Assembly: GCA_014529385.2 (NCBI GenBank)
Contig: CM043964.1
Span: forward strand, 104,273,587-104,337,586
From: Adiantum capillus-veneris
Taxonomy: Eukaryota; Streptophyta; Polypodiopsida; Polypodiales; Pteridaceae
Reading direction: 5' to 3'
Length of the DNA: 64,000 nucleotides
A program made the position numbers and the translations under genes. Every line of letters begins with the position of its first letter. The stretch's first letter is position 1. Below the pieces are notes generated by a model, which was not told the origin of the DNA, searched no databases, and was given only the letters and a program-made list of their open reading frames with translations. This document shows, in pieces, positions 30,582-42,635 of this stretch.

Positions 30582-30794
30582 ATGAATCACAAGAATTTGT
30601 ATGATCCTTTCATTCCCATTGCAAGGCAAAAGGTACACATAATTGCTATTACTAAGTTGCAATTTCAATGTGTAATTCGTAGAATTAAAGGTCCTCTTAG
30701 GTTATCCAAGATAAATGCTTGAGTAAATTCTTTTATTTTGCCTCTCATTAGGTACGACCTTAGTTTGGACGTTTATATTTTTGTTTTGTTTTAA
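30582..30794 (+). pseudogene. Element X mini-ORF a (broken)
   Basis: Counterpart of the intact 70-residue mini-ORF a of element W (59885). It starts NLYDPFIPIA and ends PLIRYDLSLDVYIFVLF, with a TGA at 30720 after 46 codons. It lies in the leader between primer site and gag, in the same frame as mini-ORF b 21 bases downstream. The C-terminal half repeats the pattern of mini-ORF b, so the two look like an old duplication. No known domain is visible and the function is unknown. Confidence 0.6.
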
Positions 30795-30815
30795 GAATTA
30801 GGTCATGCATAGACA

Positions 30816-31034
30816 ATGGATAATGGCCCAAGAATAGAGTTTTTTCCCTTCCATTTCACTCCACACATTAGAATAAACATTGCAATTAGTAGAAAAATCC
30901 ATTTTCAACAACGTATGGTGTTCATGTTTGGTGCCCAAAGAGTAGGAGAAATTCTCGCGTCACCAAACCCTGTCATCTTGCCTCTTATTGATTATCATAG
31001 GTCATTTGATGTGAATATTTTTATTTTGTTGTAG
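30816..31034 (+). CDS. Element X mini-ORF b (72 residues)
   Basis: An intact 72-codon frame in the gag leader. Its product differs from that of W (60119) at only a few positions, while the sequences around carry many changes. The middle RKIHFQQ and the end NPVILPLIDYHRSFDVNIF recur, in modified form, in mini-ORF a. A shorter relative sits at the same place in the gag-only element (11935). The protein is basic in its middle, with a hydrophobic C-terminus that is too short to be a clear membrane segment. Ogre-type gypsy elements also carry an extra ORF before gag, but I cannot show homology. Confidence 0.65.
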   Translation: MDNGPRIEFFPFHFTPHIRINIAISRKIHFQQRMVFMFGAQRVGEILASPNPVILPLIDYHRSFDVNIFILL

Positions 31035-31120
31035 AATAGATTGCAATTTAGAAAATATTATTGTGTAAATATTTTTAAGAAAGAAAAACAAAAACGTGTT
31101 GTCACTTTGAAACTGATTCA

Positions 31121-31830
31121 ATGGAGGCCCAACACCAAGTGTTGGGATATCCTCTTTTCTTTGGAGAGCCTGGAGAGGATGCAGAATAATTTTTAGCAAA
31201 TTTCAAGATGTTTTGCCGTATCAAGAGGATAGTAACTGATCAAGAACGTATAGAAATGTTTGAGGTGGTCCTTAGGAAAGATGCTAGCACTTGGTTTGAC
31301 TCTTTGGCTGAGGAAGTTAAAGAGAATTACATGGAAGTTGTGAATCATTTCAACAGATACTTCTTTGATCCCCAAAACACTCAAAAGCTATGGCAAGACA
31401 TTGTTTCTCACAAACAAAAAGACTTAGATGACTACTACATGTATAAACAAGAGTTTCTACGTCTTTGGGTTGTATGGGATAGAAATGTTGCTAACCCTGG
31501 TGATGGTACAGAGTTACTAAATAAGGAGAGGTTCATAGCCAGTCTCTTTCCCACACTCAAGATAAAGGTTGAAGTCGGTGAACCTGCTACCTTTGACGCA
31601 ACTGAAACTAGAGCTGTTGAGAAGTATAGGAAACTCAAGTGTCTAAGAGGAGAGGTTCCAATAGAGGATCCTAGACCTAAGGGAAAAATGCAAGCATCAA
31701 CATCTAGAGATATTCTTGAGGTAACGTCTGAAGTGATTGAGAAGTTAAATGAATCTTTAAGAAACCTATCAATTCATCTTGCACAAGCCATAGGTCCAAA
31801 GGAACAAGCAAATAAGTCAGAAGAGCGATA
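31121..31830 (+). pseudogene. Element X Gag, N-terminal part (split by element Y)
   Basis: Aligns with the W gag (60423) from its first codon. Blocks are YPLFFGEPGEDAE, then STWFDSLAEEVK, RYFFDPQNTQKLWQDIV, KERFIASLFPTLKIKV and EKYRKLKCLRGEV. A TAA at 31187-31189 breaks it after 22 codons. It stops at the 5-base target CGATA (31826-31830) of element Y and resumes at 45902. Capsid-type gag domain; the zinc knuckle is in the second part. Confidence 0.92.
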
Positions 31831-32202
31831 TGTTGTGGTTCATCAACACAGGAAATGCATAGTGCATCACAATTCTTTCAGCATCGCATAACTCAGAAAT
31901 AATACACAGAAGTAATAACATCATACTGAAGGTAAGAGATAGAAGGAATTGATAACTCAGAATTAAGATAACAAGAGTGCTTCATTGATCAAGAAGAGCT
32001 ACAACATCTCTGAATACAACTGCGCCATCACAACTCCCAGAACCGACTTATAACCATCACACAAAACAGACTGGTAATAACAACCTCAGTCTTGATATAT
32101 CATAACTGCTAAATATCCGATTTAAACAACATCCGACTAACTATATCCGATGAAGCACTTCCGACTAACTACTAAATTGGTACTTTGATATGCCTGTCAA
32201 CA
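31831..32202 (-). repeat. Left LTR of element Y (3' LTR in its own sense)
   Basis: 372 bp, closely similar to 45510-45896. The right copy has a 15-bp longer stretch near 45822. No clear polypurine tract adjoins it in the minus-strand sense. Confidence 0.92.
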
Positions 32203-32327
32203 CATGGCACAGCCTGGTGGTGGATTTCTCTGAAATCTGACTCAAATCCACATATCCCTTGATCAGCAAGAGATAGACAAAAGAATTACTAGCCATCCTA
32301 AACTTCAAACATATCTTTGAGAACTAT

Positions 32328-34382
32328 TTAAGTATTAGCTTCTTGTATTGTAGTCACCATAGTCTCCTCATTCTTTGCTGCACTGAGATATGGAACTTCA
32401 ATATTTGCAGCATCTGTAATCTCCTTCTGATATTCAACCTCCATTGGCAAAGCTTCTCCACTTGACTTCTGAATTTCCTCAGCAGCTTGCAGTGTTTGAA
32501 CATAAACATGCACTAGTTTTTTAAGTGCAGAACCACCTTGTACCATGAATTCTTCATCCACTTGCAAACTGTTTATCCTTGAACTCCTGAAGCTGCTCCT
32601 GATAAACATATTTTTCTTTCTTCAGAGATTCAACTGTCTCTAATAAGGCAGCTTCATGAGAACTGATGAAGCCTGATCTCACAGCCGCATACGGATACTT
32701 GATAACTGATGTCAGCCTTTCTCTCATTGCTTTCCAAACATCCTGCATCCCCTCAAGCAACTGTTGCCTTACTAGATTGAGATCCCCTTCATCCATGAGC
32801 ACTCCAGAAACATTGATATCTTCTTGAGCTAATACTTGCTTTTCCAGAGCTTCCAAAGGTTTCAACCTTTGTTGTAACATTTCATTCTCCACCTGTAACT
32901 CTGTATTTCTGCTAGACACCTGATCCAGCTCAAAATCGACTCTGCCTTCCAATTCCTTAGTCCATTCTTGAAACATTCCCAAGGAGAGCTTAACCTTTTC
33001 TATCTCTTGTTGATGTAGTTGCAGCTGATCCTGCATCTCTTGTTGATGTTTCTCCTTCTTCTCTACCAATTCTTGCTTCAAGGATTCCACCAACTCCGAC
33101 TGTTGGTGCAGCATTTCTTTAGATAGACGAGATTCAGCTATATTTTGTAACTGTTCCTCCATATTGTGCTGCTGATACCTTACAAATCCCTGTAATTCCT
33201 GCAACATCTTCAGAGCTGTTGGTACATCAGTAATAAGAAAATCAGATTTAGCAGAAGTACTAGGACCAACTGGAGAGAAATCTAATGATTGGGCCACCTC
33301 ATGCAAAGCACTATCCAGCTTCCTCTTTTTGGGCATGTTAAAAGTTTTTCCAATAACCCTACTAGGAGTTTGTGTCTCAACATCCAAACTCTTGAGCAAA
33401 TTCCCCATAAGCAATTTTTGCTCATGAATAGCCAATGCCATCTTGGCCTCATTCTCAGTGTATCCTGCTTCAATAAAATCCTGTATGGTCCTCAGCTTTT
33501 CATCCACGCTTTTACTAAACTTTGCTTTGTCAGATATTCTCCCCTGTTCCGGCCCAGGACTGACAACATTGATAGGAGTAATGAGAGAAATTGTGACCTC
33601 CCCTACATCAACTTTCTGAGCAAAAGCAAACAAAGCAGACATAAATGTTGCTAACCTGCTACTCAACTGGGTCTTTCTTCTATCGGAGGTAAAGACTTCT
33701 GCACGAATCCTATCATACACCCAATGTGCCCAACTGACCTTCCCCCCATTTTCAGCAAAATACAGTGGTGCCCAATTTTCCTTAGACATGTAGTCATATT
33801 TAGCTAGAAAACAAACTCTTTCCAAAAACCATTTCAGTTGTTCTCTCCTCCAATACTCTACATTCTTCAACATAAAGTACTGCCTACCTCCTTCTCTTGG
33901 TCCAAATTCTTTTTTCAGATCTTCATCTGAACATTTTGGAACTGCAATAACAGAGGTAAAGGGAAGCTGAAATACCTGAGCTACCACACCTGGACTTAGA
34001 TGTTCCTTCTCAGAAATGGCACCTTTGGATTTTCGTAACAGCTCCATTTGCGTTATGGCATAAATGTTCCCTTCCCCCACTGGCCCCAGGGTACATTAGA
34101 AAATTCATATAAACCTGTTGCCTTCAACCACTTCTCATTCTGTTCTGCCTGATAGTCAATTTCCACCCTTAAATCAGTGAAAGGCTCCATTAAGCTTTGT
34201 AACATCTTGCTTGATGACATTGGTGATGATTCTTCCTCAGGTAGCACGTCGACCTCGTCTTCAGGGTCAGATACATCAACTCTGAGCACTACTCCTTTTT
34301 TGCGAGGGCGCAGCTTACCAACTTCTCCTTGCTCATCTTCTGGCGATGGTCTCATGATAGAAACAAGTTTAGTCTTAGGCAT
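32328..34382 (-). pseudogene. Element Y post-pol ORF, large coiled-coil protein of unknown function
   Basis: A third long gene in sense with gag-pol, between the integrase and the 3' LTR, the position of env-like ORFs in some plant gypsy groups. It starts MPKTKLVSIM at 34382. A frameshift at a G-run near 34067 is followed by 500 open codons (to 32554), and another shift near 32590 adds the tail to 32328, about 680 residues in all. The N-terminus is acidic, with Pro and Ser. A globular middle has W residues (NWAPLYF, VSWAHWVYDRIRAEV). A Gln/Glu-rich coiled coil fills about 33190-32840. I see no signal peptide or membrane segment, so it is not a classical envelope. It might relate to plant-transposon accessory domains, but I cannot assign it. 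Confidence 0.6.
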
Positions 34383-34769
34383 AGCTGAAGCAGAAGTAGG
34401 AGAAAGCTTAGCAAGTTGTGGAGTATGCATGCGCGTGCTACTTATGTGAATCGCACAAGTGCTAAGGCCTCTAAAAGTGTATGAGGAAATGATGTCGTCC
34501 CTTACTCGTATGATGGAGTTAAGTGGAAGGAACTTTGCACCCTTTTCGACACAAAATTTGAAATTTAAATATTGTTTAAGTAATCGGATCAGGTGAACTC
34601 CAACCCAGTAAACTCCGAGCCAACAAACTCCGATGTAATACAATCTGATCGCTGACCTGAATGCAAAGCCTATGCACTCTGATGATAAATCATCAGTGAC
34701 TTGGTTCATCATTCCTGAAGAGAACTCCACCATTCCACAGAATGCAACCTCTGGTATAATAGGTTTGAG

Positions 34770-36488
34770 CCAATCCAAATGGGTTGGCTTGCCTTGAAAT
34801 TTTTTTAACTTGAAACCATTAACAGGTTTCTCTACCCTTGTGCCAAAAACATCTGCTACAATAAAAGTTCCTCGACCTAGGTCTGTTATAATCTGATATG
34901 GCCCCTTGTACCTTAAATTGAGCTTCCCAGGATGTGGACCTAACCTTGAGTTGTAAAGCATTACCTAGTCACCTACCTCGAAAACCTTAAAATTGACATT
35001 CATACTGACCCAAGCTTTCCTTCTTCTCTGAATGACTTCTGATATATAGGAGCTGATCAACCTGTCTTCTTCTAGCTGCATTAAATACTTGCTTCTATTG
35101 TGAACTGAGAGCTTTGGAGTCATCTTCCTAGTAGTAATCCTCAGACTAGGTACCACAAACTCCATTGGTACTACAGCTTCCAAGCCATACACCAATTGGA
35201 ATGGGGTCATACTTGTTGTCACCTTGAAAGCTGTTCTAAATGACCACAGAGCAGAATCCAACTTTACATCCCAATCCCTCTTATTCTCCTGTACAATCTT
35301 TTTCAGAATCTTTATAAGAGTCTTATTGGTACTCTCAGCCTGTCCATTAGCTTGGGGATGGTAAGCTGTAGATTTCTTAAGCATTATCATGTGGGTTTTT
35401 GTTAACTCAGAAATCACCTCATTCAAAAAATGTGTTCCTCTATCACTGAACAACTCTATGGGACATCCAAACCTGGTCATAATGTTGTGATACAAGAACT
35501 TTGCCACACTCTGAGCTTTGTTATCTTTCAATGCCACAGCTTCCACCCACTTTGTACAGTAGTCAGTAGCTACTAGAATGTACTTGCATCCCTTACTTGT
35601 TGTAGGCTTGACTGGTCCTACAAAATCCATACCCCATTTTTTAAATGGCTTTAATGGCAGTATACGATGATATGTCATTCTATCTCTAGAATCAACTTGA
35701 CCAAACTGTTGACACACCACACAGCTTTTTGCATAGGAATGAGCATCCTTCAACACAGTTGGCCACCACAAACCATCTTGGAGTATCTTTTTTCCTGTGA
35801 TGTCCCCTGAGAAATGTCCTCCTGCTGCTCCATAATGGGCTTCTTGCAACATAGCTGATTGTTCAAAATCTGGTACACACCTTTTAATGACCTGGTCAAT
35901 CCCTTTTGTGTATAATGCTCCAGAAATCACTAAAAAGGGTTTGCTTGTTAGGGCAAATTTCCTCCTTTGGTCTGTTGTAAACCCTGTTGGCATAACACCA
36001 TCAGTCAGGAACACCAGCATTTGGTCATACCATGAATTAGAAATGAAACTCTGCACTTCAAATAAATCTGCATCTGGCAACTGATCCGAAATCCTTGTCG
36101 GTTGTTCCCCTGTCTCAATCCGACTTAGGTAATCAGCTATTGCATGTTCCTTGCCAGGTGTATGAACAATAAGGAAGTCAAATTCCTTCAACAATAGCAT
36201 CCACCTTGCCAATCTACCTGTAATAAGTAAAGGCTTTTTAATAAGATAAAGCAATGCTTGATGATCCACATGGAATATGACCCTATTGCACAAGAGGTAA
36301 TGTCTGAATTTGTTTAAAGCATAAACCATCCCTAATTCCTCCCTCTCAGTCACTGCATAGTTTTTCTTAGCAGATGTAAGCACCCTACTAGCATAGTACA
36401 CAGGTCTAAACCACCCTTGGGTCTTCTCCTGCATTAAAACAACTCCAATAGCTATATCCGAGGCATCAACAAACACATGAAATGGCAA
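34770..36488 (-). pseudogene. Element Y RNase H and integrase
   Basis: RNase H starts FHVFVDASDIAIGVVLMQE, with YAVTEREELGMVYAL and FHVDHQALLYL. The integrase has its HHCC zinc site (HYGAAGGHF and CVVCQQ) and the DDE residues in WGMDFVGP, FSDRGTHF and YHPQANGQAESTN. An in-frame TAG near 34966 precedes the C-terminal block (LGPHPGKLNLRYKGPYQI). A TAG near 36490 separates it from RT. No chromodomain is visible. Frame otherwise open over 507 codons, so decay is light. Confidence 0.94.
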
Positions 36489-36491
36489 TAC

Positions 36492-37574
36492 CTAATCTAG
36501 AGGTTGTAATATGGGAGCAACTGAGAGCATTTTCTTGAGAATCTGAAATGCTTTTTCCTGTGGCTCAGACCAAACAAACTCTACATGCTTCTTGGTTAAA
36601 TGGGTAAGAGGCATACATACATTAGCCAAATATCTGATGTACCTGCTGTGCCACTTAACTTGTCCCACAAACCTGCTCAATTCCTTGATATTTCTAGGTG
36701 CTCGTGCTAATTGTATTACCTCAATCTTCTTCTCATCTATTGACATCCCTTCCTGAGAGACCACATGACCCAATAGCACACCACTCTTGACAAGCATCAC
36801 ACTTTTGTAGGGATTAAGGGACAATCTAAAAATCCTACATCTTTCAAAACATAATTTCAGATGCTCAAGGTGTAAATCCCTTTGACCAAAAACTAAAAAG
36901 TCATCTACAAACACTCTCATGAAATCCTGCAAATAAGGTTCAAATGTCTTAAAAGCAGTAAAATTAAAGGATGGTGGTCCATTTTTAAGGCCAAAGTTCA
37001 TGACAGTAGATGCAAAGGCTCCCCAATCTGTAATAAAGGTTGTTTTATGTTGGTCCTCCTCTACAACCTGAATCTGATTATACCCTGAGAAACCATCAAG
37101 GAAACTATACATCTCTTTCCCTGCTACTGCATCTAAGATAGCATCACAAAAGGGCATTCGGAAAGGATCTGTAATAGTTGCAGCATTTAACTTCCTGTAA
37201 TCCGCACAAACCCTAAGCTTCCCATTCTTCTTTGGTACCACAATGATTGGAGATAACCAAGTGACTTCATGAATAGGTTTGATGAACCCAACTGCCAATA
37301 ATTTATCAATTTCCTGCTTAACCTGCTGTGCAAAGTTGGGATTCATCCTATATCTCTGCTGGGCAATCGGAATGGCATCTTCTCTCAGATTAATGTGATG
37401 TTGATGCAGTAATGGATCAATACCTTTTACATCTGCATAATCCCATGAAAAAATATCTTTATATTCCAACAATAACTGCCATAACTCTTGTAGGAATTCC
37501 CCATCCACATAAATGCTAACCTTAACCATCCTTGGTTCTTCTTCAGTCCCTAAATTCAATTCTTTTAGTTCATC
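36492..37574 (-). pseudogene. Element Y reverse transcriptase
   Basis: Ty3-type RT copying genomic RNA to DNA. It contains WLSPIIVVPKKNGKLRVCADYRKLN, abbreviated here to its key parts SPIIVVPKK and CADYRKLN; then FLDGFSGYNQI; and the catalytic FVDDFLVF. The connection (LLGHVVS, then WSEPQEKAFQILK) leads into RNase H. The frame is open for 355 codons from 37559, and upstream a TAG near 37577 links it to the protease-RT spacer. Confidence 0.94.
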
Positions 37575-38587
37575 CTACTGAACCCTTTTAGATCCTCTAA
37601 ATCTTTTCTTGTAAATTTTTTCCACCATATCTCTGGCATCCCTCTCCTCCTGCTGAACTTCCTCTTTGACACTAGTTGATAGACTCTGATCCATCAGTTT
37701 TAGTATGTCAGAACCCTGAATTTCATGTCCCATGACAGGCTCATCAAAAAGTTCCTCTGTTTCCTGATCCTTCTGCAAAATTACCTCAATATCAACTTCA
37801 AAAACAGGTATGACAGTCGGATTAGCCTGCAAAAAGGCTTCCTCCTCATCATCCTCTACTTCCTCAGCAAGACTGATTGATTGAGAAAACAAGGGTCTTT
37901 CTTTTCTAGGAATGTGCTTTCTTCCCAACATAGGTATGCTAATTATCTGTTTCCCTTTGGTAAGCACCACCTGATTCTCTCCCAATCCTGTTTCACCTTG
38001 GCTAACCTAAACGAAGGTCTTCCCAACAACATCTCATAGGAAGCATCACCTTCCTTCATTTTGAGAACAACAAAATTAACTTGAAATTGCATCCCTGCAA
38101 TCTGAATAGAAGAGTTCCTTGAAATTCCAATTGGCTGAACCCTCCTTTGATCATCCATTTTAACTTGGAAAGGTACTGGTTCCAATCTCCCTAAGCCCAT
38201 TGTGAGATAAACTGACTCAGGTAAGATATTGACACCAGATCCTCCATCCAGCAATACTTCCTCAAATATCCTGTCCTGTAAAGTCACCTTGATAACTGGA
38301 ACCATGAAATCCACATCAGAAGGATGAATGCTATTCACCCCAGGCTCCTCTTGCTGCTGCATGGAACTTTCATAGTGCTTTCCTAGTAACTTATGTAGCA
38401 ATCTCTATTTAAATGCTGGAACTATAGAAAGCATTTGGTCTAAAGACAAGTGTAAATCAGAGTTGATTAATACCTCAAACCAATCTGGTTCAGGTACTTC
38501 AACCTGATTTTTATGTTGTACTGGTGCATCAGAAGATTCTGCATGATCCTCCAAGTGTTGACCTTGCTGCTCCTTCTGAACCTGTTT
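37575..38587 (-). pseudogene. Element Y aspartic protease and spacer
   Basis: The retroviral-type aspartic protease has its active site in LLDGGSGVNILPE near 38255, then an ILLG-type end read as MLLGRPSF near 38030. A one-base frame change near 37960 leads into a Glu-rich spacer ending at the RT. The part from 38402 to 38587 is a Gln/Glu-rich gag-protease linker with stops. Confidence 0.88.
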
Positions 38588-39611
38588 CTACAACTGATCT
38601 CTAACCCCTTTTTGCTGCTCCCAATCAATAGGACATTTAGCCTTGGATCTTGTCACAACCAGCACATCAATTTCATCTTCCATATTATCTGGATATTGAC
38701 AATCATTCTCCACATTGTCATACTCTTCAGTCAGAGGCACTGTTGCTGTTTCATTAGGGGTATCCTGATAAATCGGAATGTCGATAATGATCACATTTGC
38801 TTCTGCCCGTGGTTGATTTGGAGGTGGTTGTGGAGGACCTGCTTGCTGGTTCTCCTGATTTAATGGAACAACAGGAACACCTCTCTCCTCACGATGTTTT
38901 ACCCATAAGGCACAACGAAGGCCAACCCAATGTGTAGGGTCACCACAATATACACAAGGCATAACCCCTTGGGGCCTTCTTTGGTTATTATCCTAGTTTC
39001 TTCTAGGTCCCCTCTGAAATCCCTGTCCAGGAGGTCTTCCTCTGAATGGAGCTACCTGATTTGCCTCTGCTGAAGCAGTACCCCACCCAGCACCTGTACC
39101 TGTTTTACCCCTTTGGTTAGGGTTGTACCAGCATTGAGCAGTGGTGTGTCCATCTCTTTCACAAATCTCACAGTACCTTTTCTCTTTAGGTGCTATGACT
39201 GAATAGCCAATATTATTTAATTGTTGAACAATATCAACTTCACCCCCTGTTTTTTCCTTCTTCTTCTTCTTAGGACTCTTCGTTTTCTTCGTTTCCTCCT
39301 CATCAGATGAACTACTAGTATCCGATTCTTTAGAAGAAGATGTCTCTGACTCTGAACCTGTTTCAGATTCCTTGTCTCCTCTCTTACTAGACTTTGTCAT
39401 TCCCAGCCTCTTCTCAACTCTAGAAGCAGCCCGTACCAAATTATCAAAACCTCCTCCAATGTCAATGTTGGCCACCGCATTTTTAATACCACTCCTCAAT
39501 CCTTTGAGAAGGTAGCCAGCCAACATTTCATTAGTTGGCCTTTCATTTCCTTGCAATCTCTCAACAAATATTCTAAATCTCTGAGAAAAATCTTCTACCA
39601 ACATTGTCCCC
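38588..39611 (-). pseudogene. Element Y Gag, C-terminal part with two zinc knuckles
   Basis: It begins at the element Z insertion site with FSQRFRIFVERL and GYLLKGLRSGIKNAV, the end of a capsid domain, then a Ser/Lys-rich linker. The first knuckle is CEICERDGHTTAQC (near 39170-39130). After a TAG near 38993 a second knuckle CVYCGDPTHWVGLRC follows (near 38957). Two knuckles would bind packaged RNA. The upstream frame that reaches into the Z LTR is an artefact and is excluded. Confidence 0.88.
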
Positions 39612-39616
39612 TGCTT

Positions 39617-40249
39617 TGTAATGGAATTGATATTTTGATGATATATTTGTGAAATATTTGATATTCTGATGAAGCATTGCAATGTTGATTTGAATTGTGG
39701 AATATGATCACTTGTTGGGTGTTGTGTGATCAGATCAGTGATTGGCACATGCTGGACAATAAAGCGATAGCACTTATCCGGAATAAAACTGCCACCATTG
39801 GATTTTCTGTGGCAAGCCTTAGTATTTATGGTTTAGTTATAAGTTGAGATGTAGACAGCTATGAATTGTAACATTGAGCTCTTTATGAGCCAGGACTATT
39901 TTATGCCCAAGTGTGAATTGGATGTAACTCATTTTTGAGCATGAACTTTTCTATAAATAAAATACGTTCAAGAGGGATATGCTCACTCTTGCACGGGGGA
40001 GATTGTACCCATTGCTTGTGTCTTGTTCTCTCCTCTCTTCTCTCTCGCCGTGCCGGCGTAGCACTTCTCTCTAGGAGGTGCGCCTGCACGTGTTCTTTTG
40101 CTCTCTCCCGCTCTCTTTCTCTCTCTGTTCGTGTACGACTTGATCATATACTCACAGGCTTTGTCAGGTATGCGTAATTGCGGTGTTTTGTTGTTTCCAT
40201 CATGATATTCGAGGTATTTTGCAGGGACGCTACGCTCCTGTCTGTAGCA
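39617..40249 (+). repeat. Element Z 5' LTR with TATA box (39952-39959)
   Basis: 633 bp, nearly identical by eye to the 3' LTR. TATAAATA at 39952-39959 is conserved at 44496-44503. Ends TCTGTAGCA. Confidence 0.93.
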
Positions 40250-40250
40250 G

Positions 40251-40262
40251 TGGTATCAGAGC
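40251..40262 (+). other. Element Z primer-binding site (initiator tRNA-Met)
   Basis: TGGTATCAGAGC, one base after the LTR. Confidence 0.95.
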
Positions 40263-42311
40263 GTGGATCATCACTCCTGGCGTACACGAATCATGGCAAA
40301 AAGGATCTTTATGCACAATTAACATGAAGATAAGTTTTCTCTTTTATGGTTATCTCTGATTATATTTCACGACTCTTCTCTGCTCTGGGATAGGAAGAGG
40401 TCTATTTTTCTTTGTGTTATCGGAAGCCTTCCTGCAAGTATCGAGTAATTATTATATAGAAGTTGAATGGAGCCTATGTGTACTATTTGATTAGTCGACA
40501 TAGGCTATTGTTAGAATAAGAAGATATGGTACTTAGATAGGCGCATATATGTGTAAGAATCACGTAATTCCCAATGATTGTACGAATAATCCCTAGAGAT
40601 CTATAAACAAAATAAAAAAATAAAAAAATTGACTGAGTTTGAAGGAGTAGCAGACAGGAACAGAGAAGACGAGCCGTTACCAACAAATTTTAGTGCTCTA
40701 GAAACCGTCTCAAGAGTTGGAGAAGGCGAGACATCCGAGCAATTCTTTCTCATCTGTAGCACGGGACACAACCCCTAAGGACCACACTCATAATTAAATT
40801 TTTTTATTTTTTATTTTTTAAACTTTCAATCAATACAACATACCCTGTATGCGAGGTCCGCCGACCATAAGCGCAGGAAAAAAAGAAAAAAGAAAAACGC
40901 ACGCTTTTCTTTTTTTTCTTCGTTTTGGTCACCCTTCTCCCTCTCTATCTCTGTGTGGCGCCAGCTTACCCTGTCGATCCAGGAGCCCCCCCCTCACCAC
41001 CTTCTACCTGTACTGCCAGAACTGAGTGTGTGTGGGGTTTCTTATGTGAATGTCAATCCAGGCCAGGCAGGAGATCATGGACTGCGTGTGTGTGGGGCCC
41101 ATTCAACGACGTCATCGTCTCTGAGTATGTGAGTTGAGAGCCAGTCAATTGGGTGAGCATATCAGAGTTGCAGGCTCGCAGAATTGTAGGTGTGTGTGTG
41201 AGAGCATCACAGGTGAGCAGATCCTACACATTAGTGGCAATCCGACTTCGTCGGCTTTCCCCCTTTTTTTGCTGCCGCTGCCCGAGGCAAGGGATGTAAC
41301 TGGCGTGGAATATCCGCAGGGAGTCATAACGGGATATCATACAATCAGTTGAAGTTCACAACAGCGCCATATTCCCATGGGGTAGGTAACTGGAGCAGAA
41401 CGGGAGGTGGTGGCAAGCTGGAAGAGAGAGAAAGAGAGAGAGAAGCTGCAACGCCACAGGTGGCCATGAAATAAGGTTAGTGCATGCAAAGATTGGCAAA
41501 AAAAGGTGATGATTACAAACCATGCAAAGTGACCCAGTGGCGAGCAACTGCCTGATTATACAATTCCTGGTGAAAAGCAGCTGATGCGCTTGTTGAGATG
41601 GGTAGAGAGAAAACTAACAAAACCGGCTGAACCACACCCTCTTTCTCGCATGCCGACCACACCTTCAGGATCTTTTTTCTCTTGCCCTCTCAGATTCCAC
41701 AATCTCTCCCCAAGTCTCAGCACCTGGCATACACTATTTTTTTTTACCTTCAAAACAACAAGGGAGATTACCACAGAAAGGTTTTTTGCAAGCTATCCCG
41801 CAGAGAGTTTTCTTTTACCATACCTAAGCAAGCATACACACCCATCTACATCGCCTTCCTCTTTGACATGTCGATGGTACGGACCGCGTCGCGCTACCCA
41901 AGCAGACACACTCACGACATGTCGATCTCTCTTGCAAAATAAGCCGCAAGATAGCTAGCACCATTTTTCGCATAGACCGAGCTTGTCGAACCTATCAAAC
42001 AAGGTGGTAATTCTCGTCGCCCTTCTTCAATTATATGCCTCCTCTGCTATTTCGCATTCACAACCAGTGACACGTTGATTGCGCACCGCTACATCATCAA
42101 CAACCTACTTGTCTACATCGCTTCTACGTCAAAAACCTCGCAACTGCTCTGCACCATCGGGAGCTTTGCAATACGTGGCATTGGGCTTATGAACTCTTTT
42201 ACTCTATTCAACAGCATGGAATCAGGTTAGTCGAATTTATTCATCGCAAACCTTCTACCCCGGCTAGGGATTTGCAGCAAATCAACGTAATTACCAACTT
42301 TCCCCATCATC
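40263..42311 (+). other. Element Z untranslated leader
   Basis: Two kilobases between primer site and the gag start, with many stops in all frames. It holds A/T-rich tracts around 40600 and 40800 and no recognisable protein. A leader this long is plausible for a chromovirus but may include unrecognised insertions. Confidence 0.6.
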
Positions 42312-42635
42312 ATGGAGACAAACGGTGCCAGTGCCCCCTCCCACTGGACCAGTGATTCACCTCTACCGGCACCGACCTTGGAGCAACAAGTATTCTTACT
42401 GCAACAGGAATTAGACATTGCGAATCAATGCCTCACCGCAAATGATCAGAAACGAGCACGTAAAGACGACAACGAAGATGAACGTATGATCAAAATTTTG
42501 AAGGCTGCGTTCGAAGCTCAAAAATCCAGCAAAGAGGTAAAGATAAGTCAAAAATCTTTCACGTTTTTCAAGTTATCTTTATTTTCAGCAAAAGCTATGC
42601 ATCACAACACCCTTCAAGGAACTAGCAATGACTGA
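42312..42635 (+). pseudogene. Element Z Gag N-terminal remnant
   Basis: Begins with METNGASAP and a predicted coiled-coil stretch LEQQVFLLQQELD, then a charged helix up to about codon 76. The remaining codons come from the deletion junction, and a stop ends the frame at 42633. Capsid, zinc knuckle, protease and RT are absent before the integrase begins 40-odd bases later. Confidence 0.65.

Noticed and set aside
34177-34449. 90-codon plus-strand Ser-rich frame
   Set aside because: Opposite the acidic N-terminus of the Y post-pol ORF; a shadow.
39612-39748. N-terminal ~45 residues of the minus-strand frame that continues into Y gag
   Set aside because: That part lies in the 5' LTR of element Z and recurs at 44161-44292 without gag. 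True Y gag starts at the insertion point.
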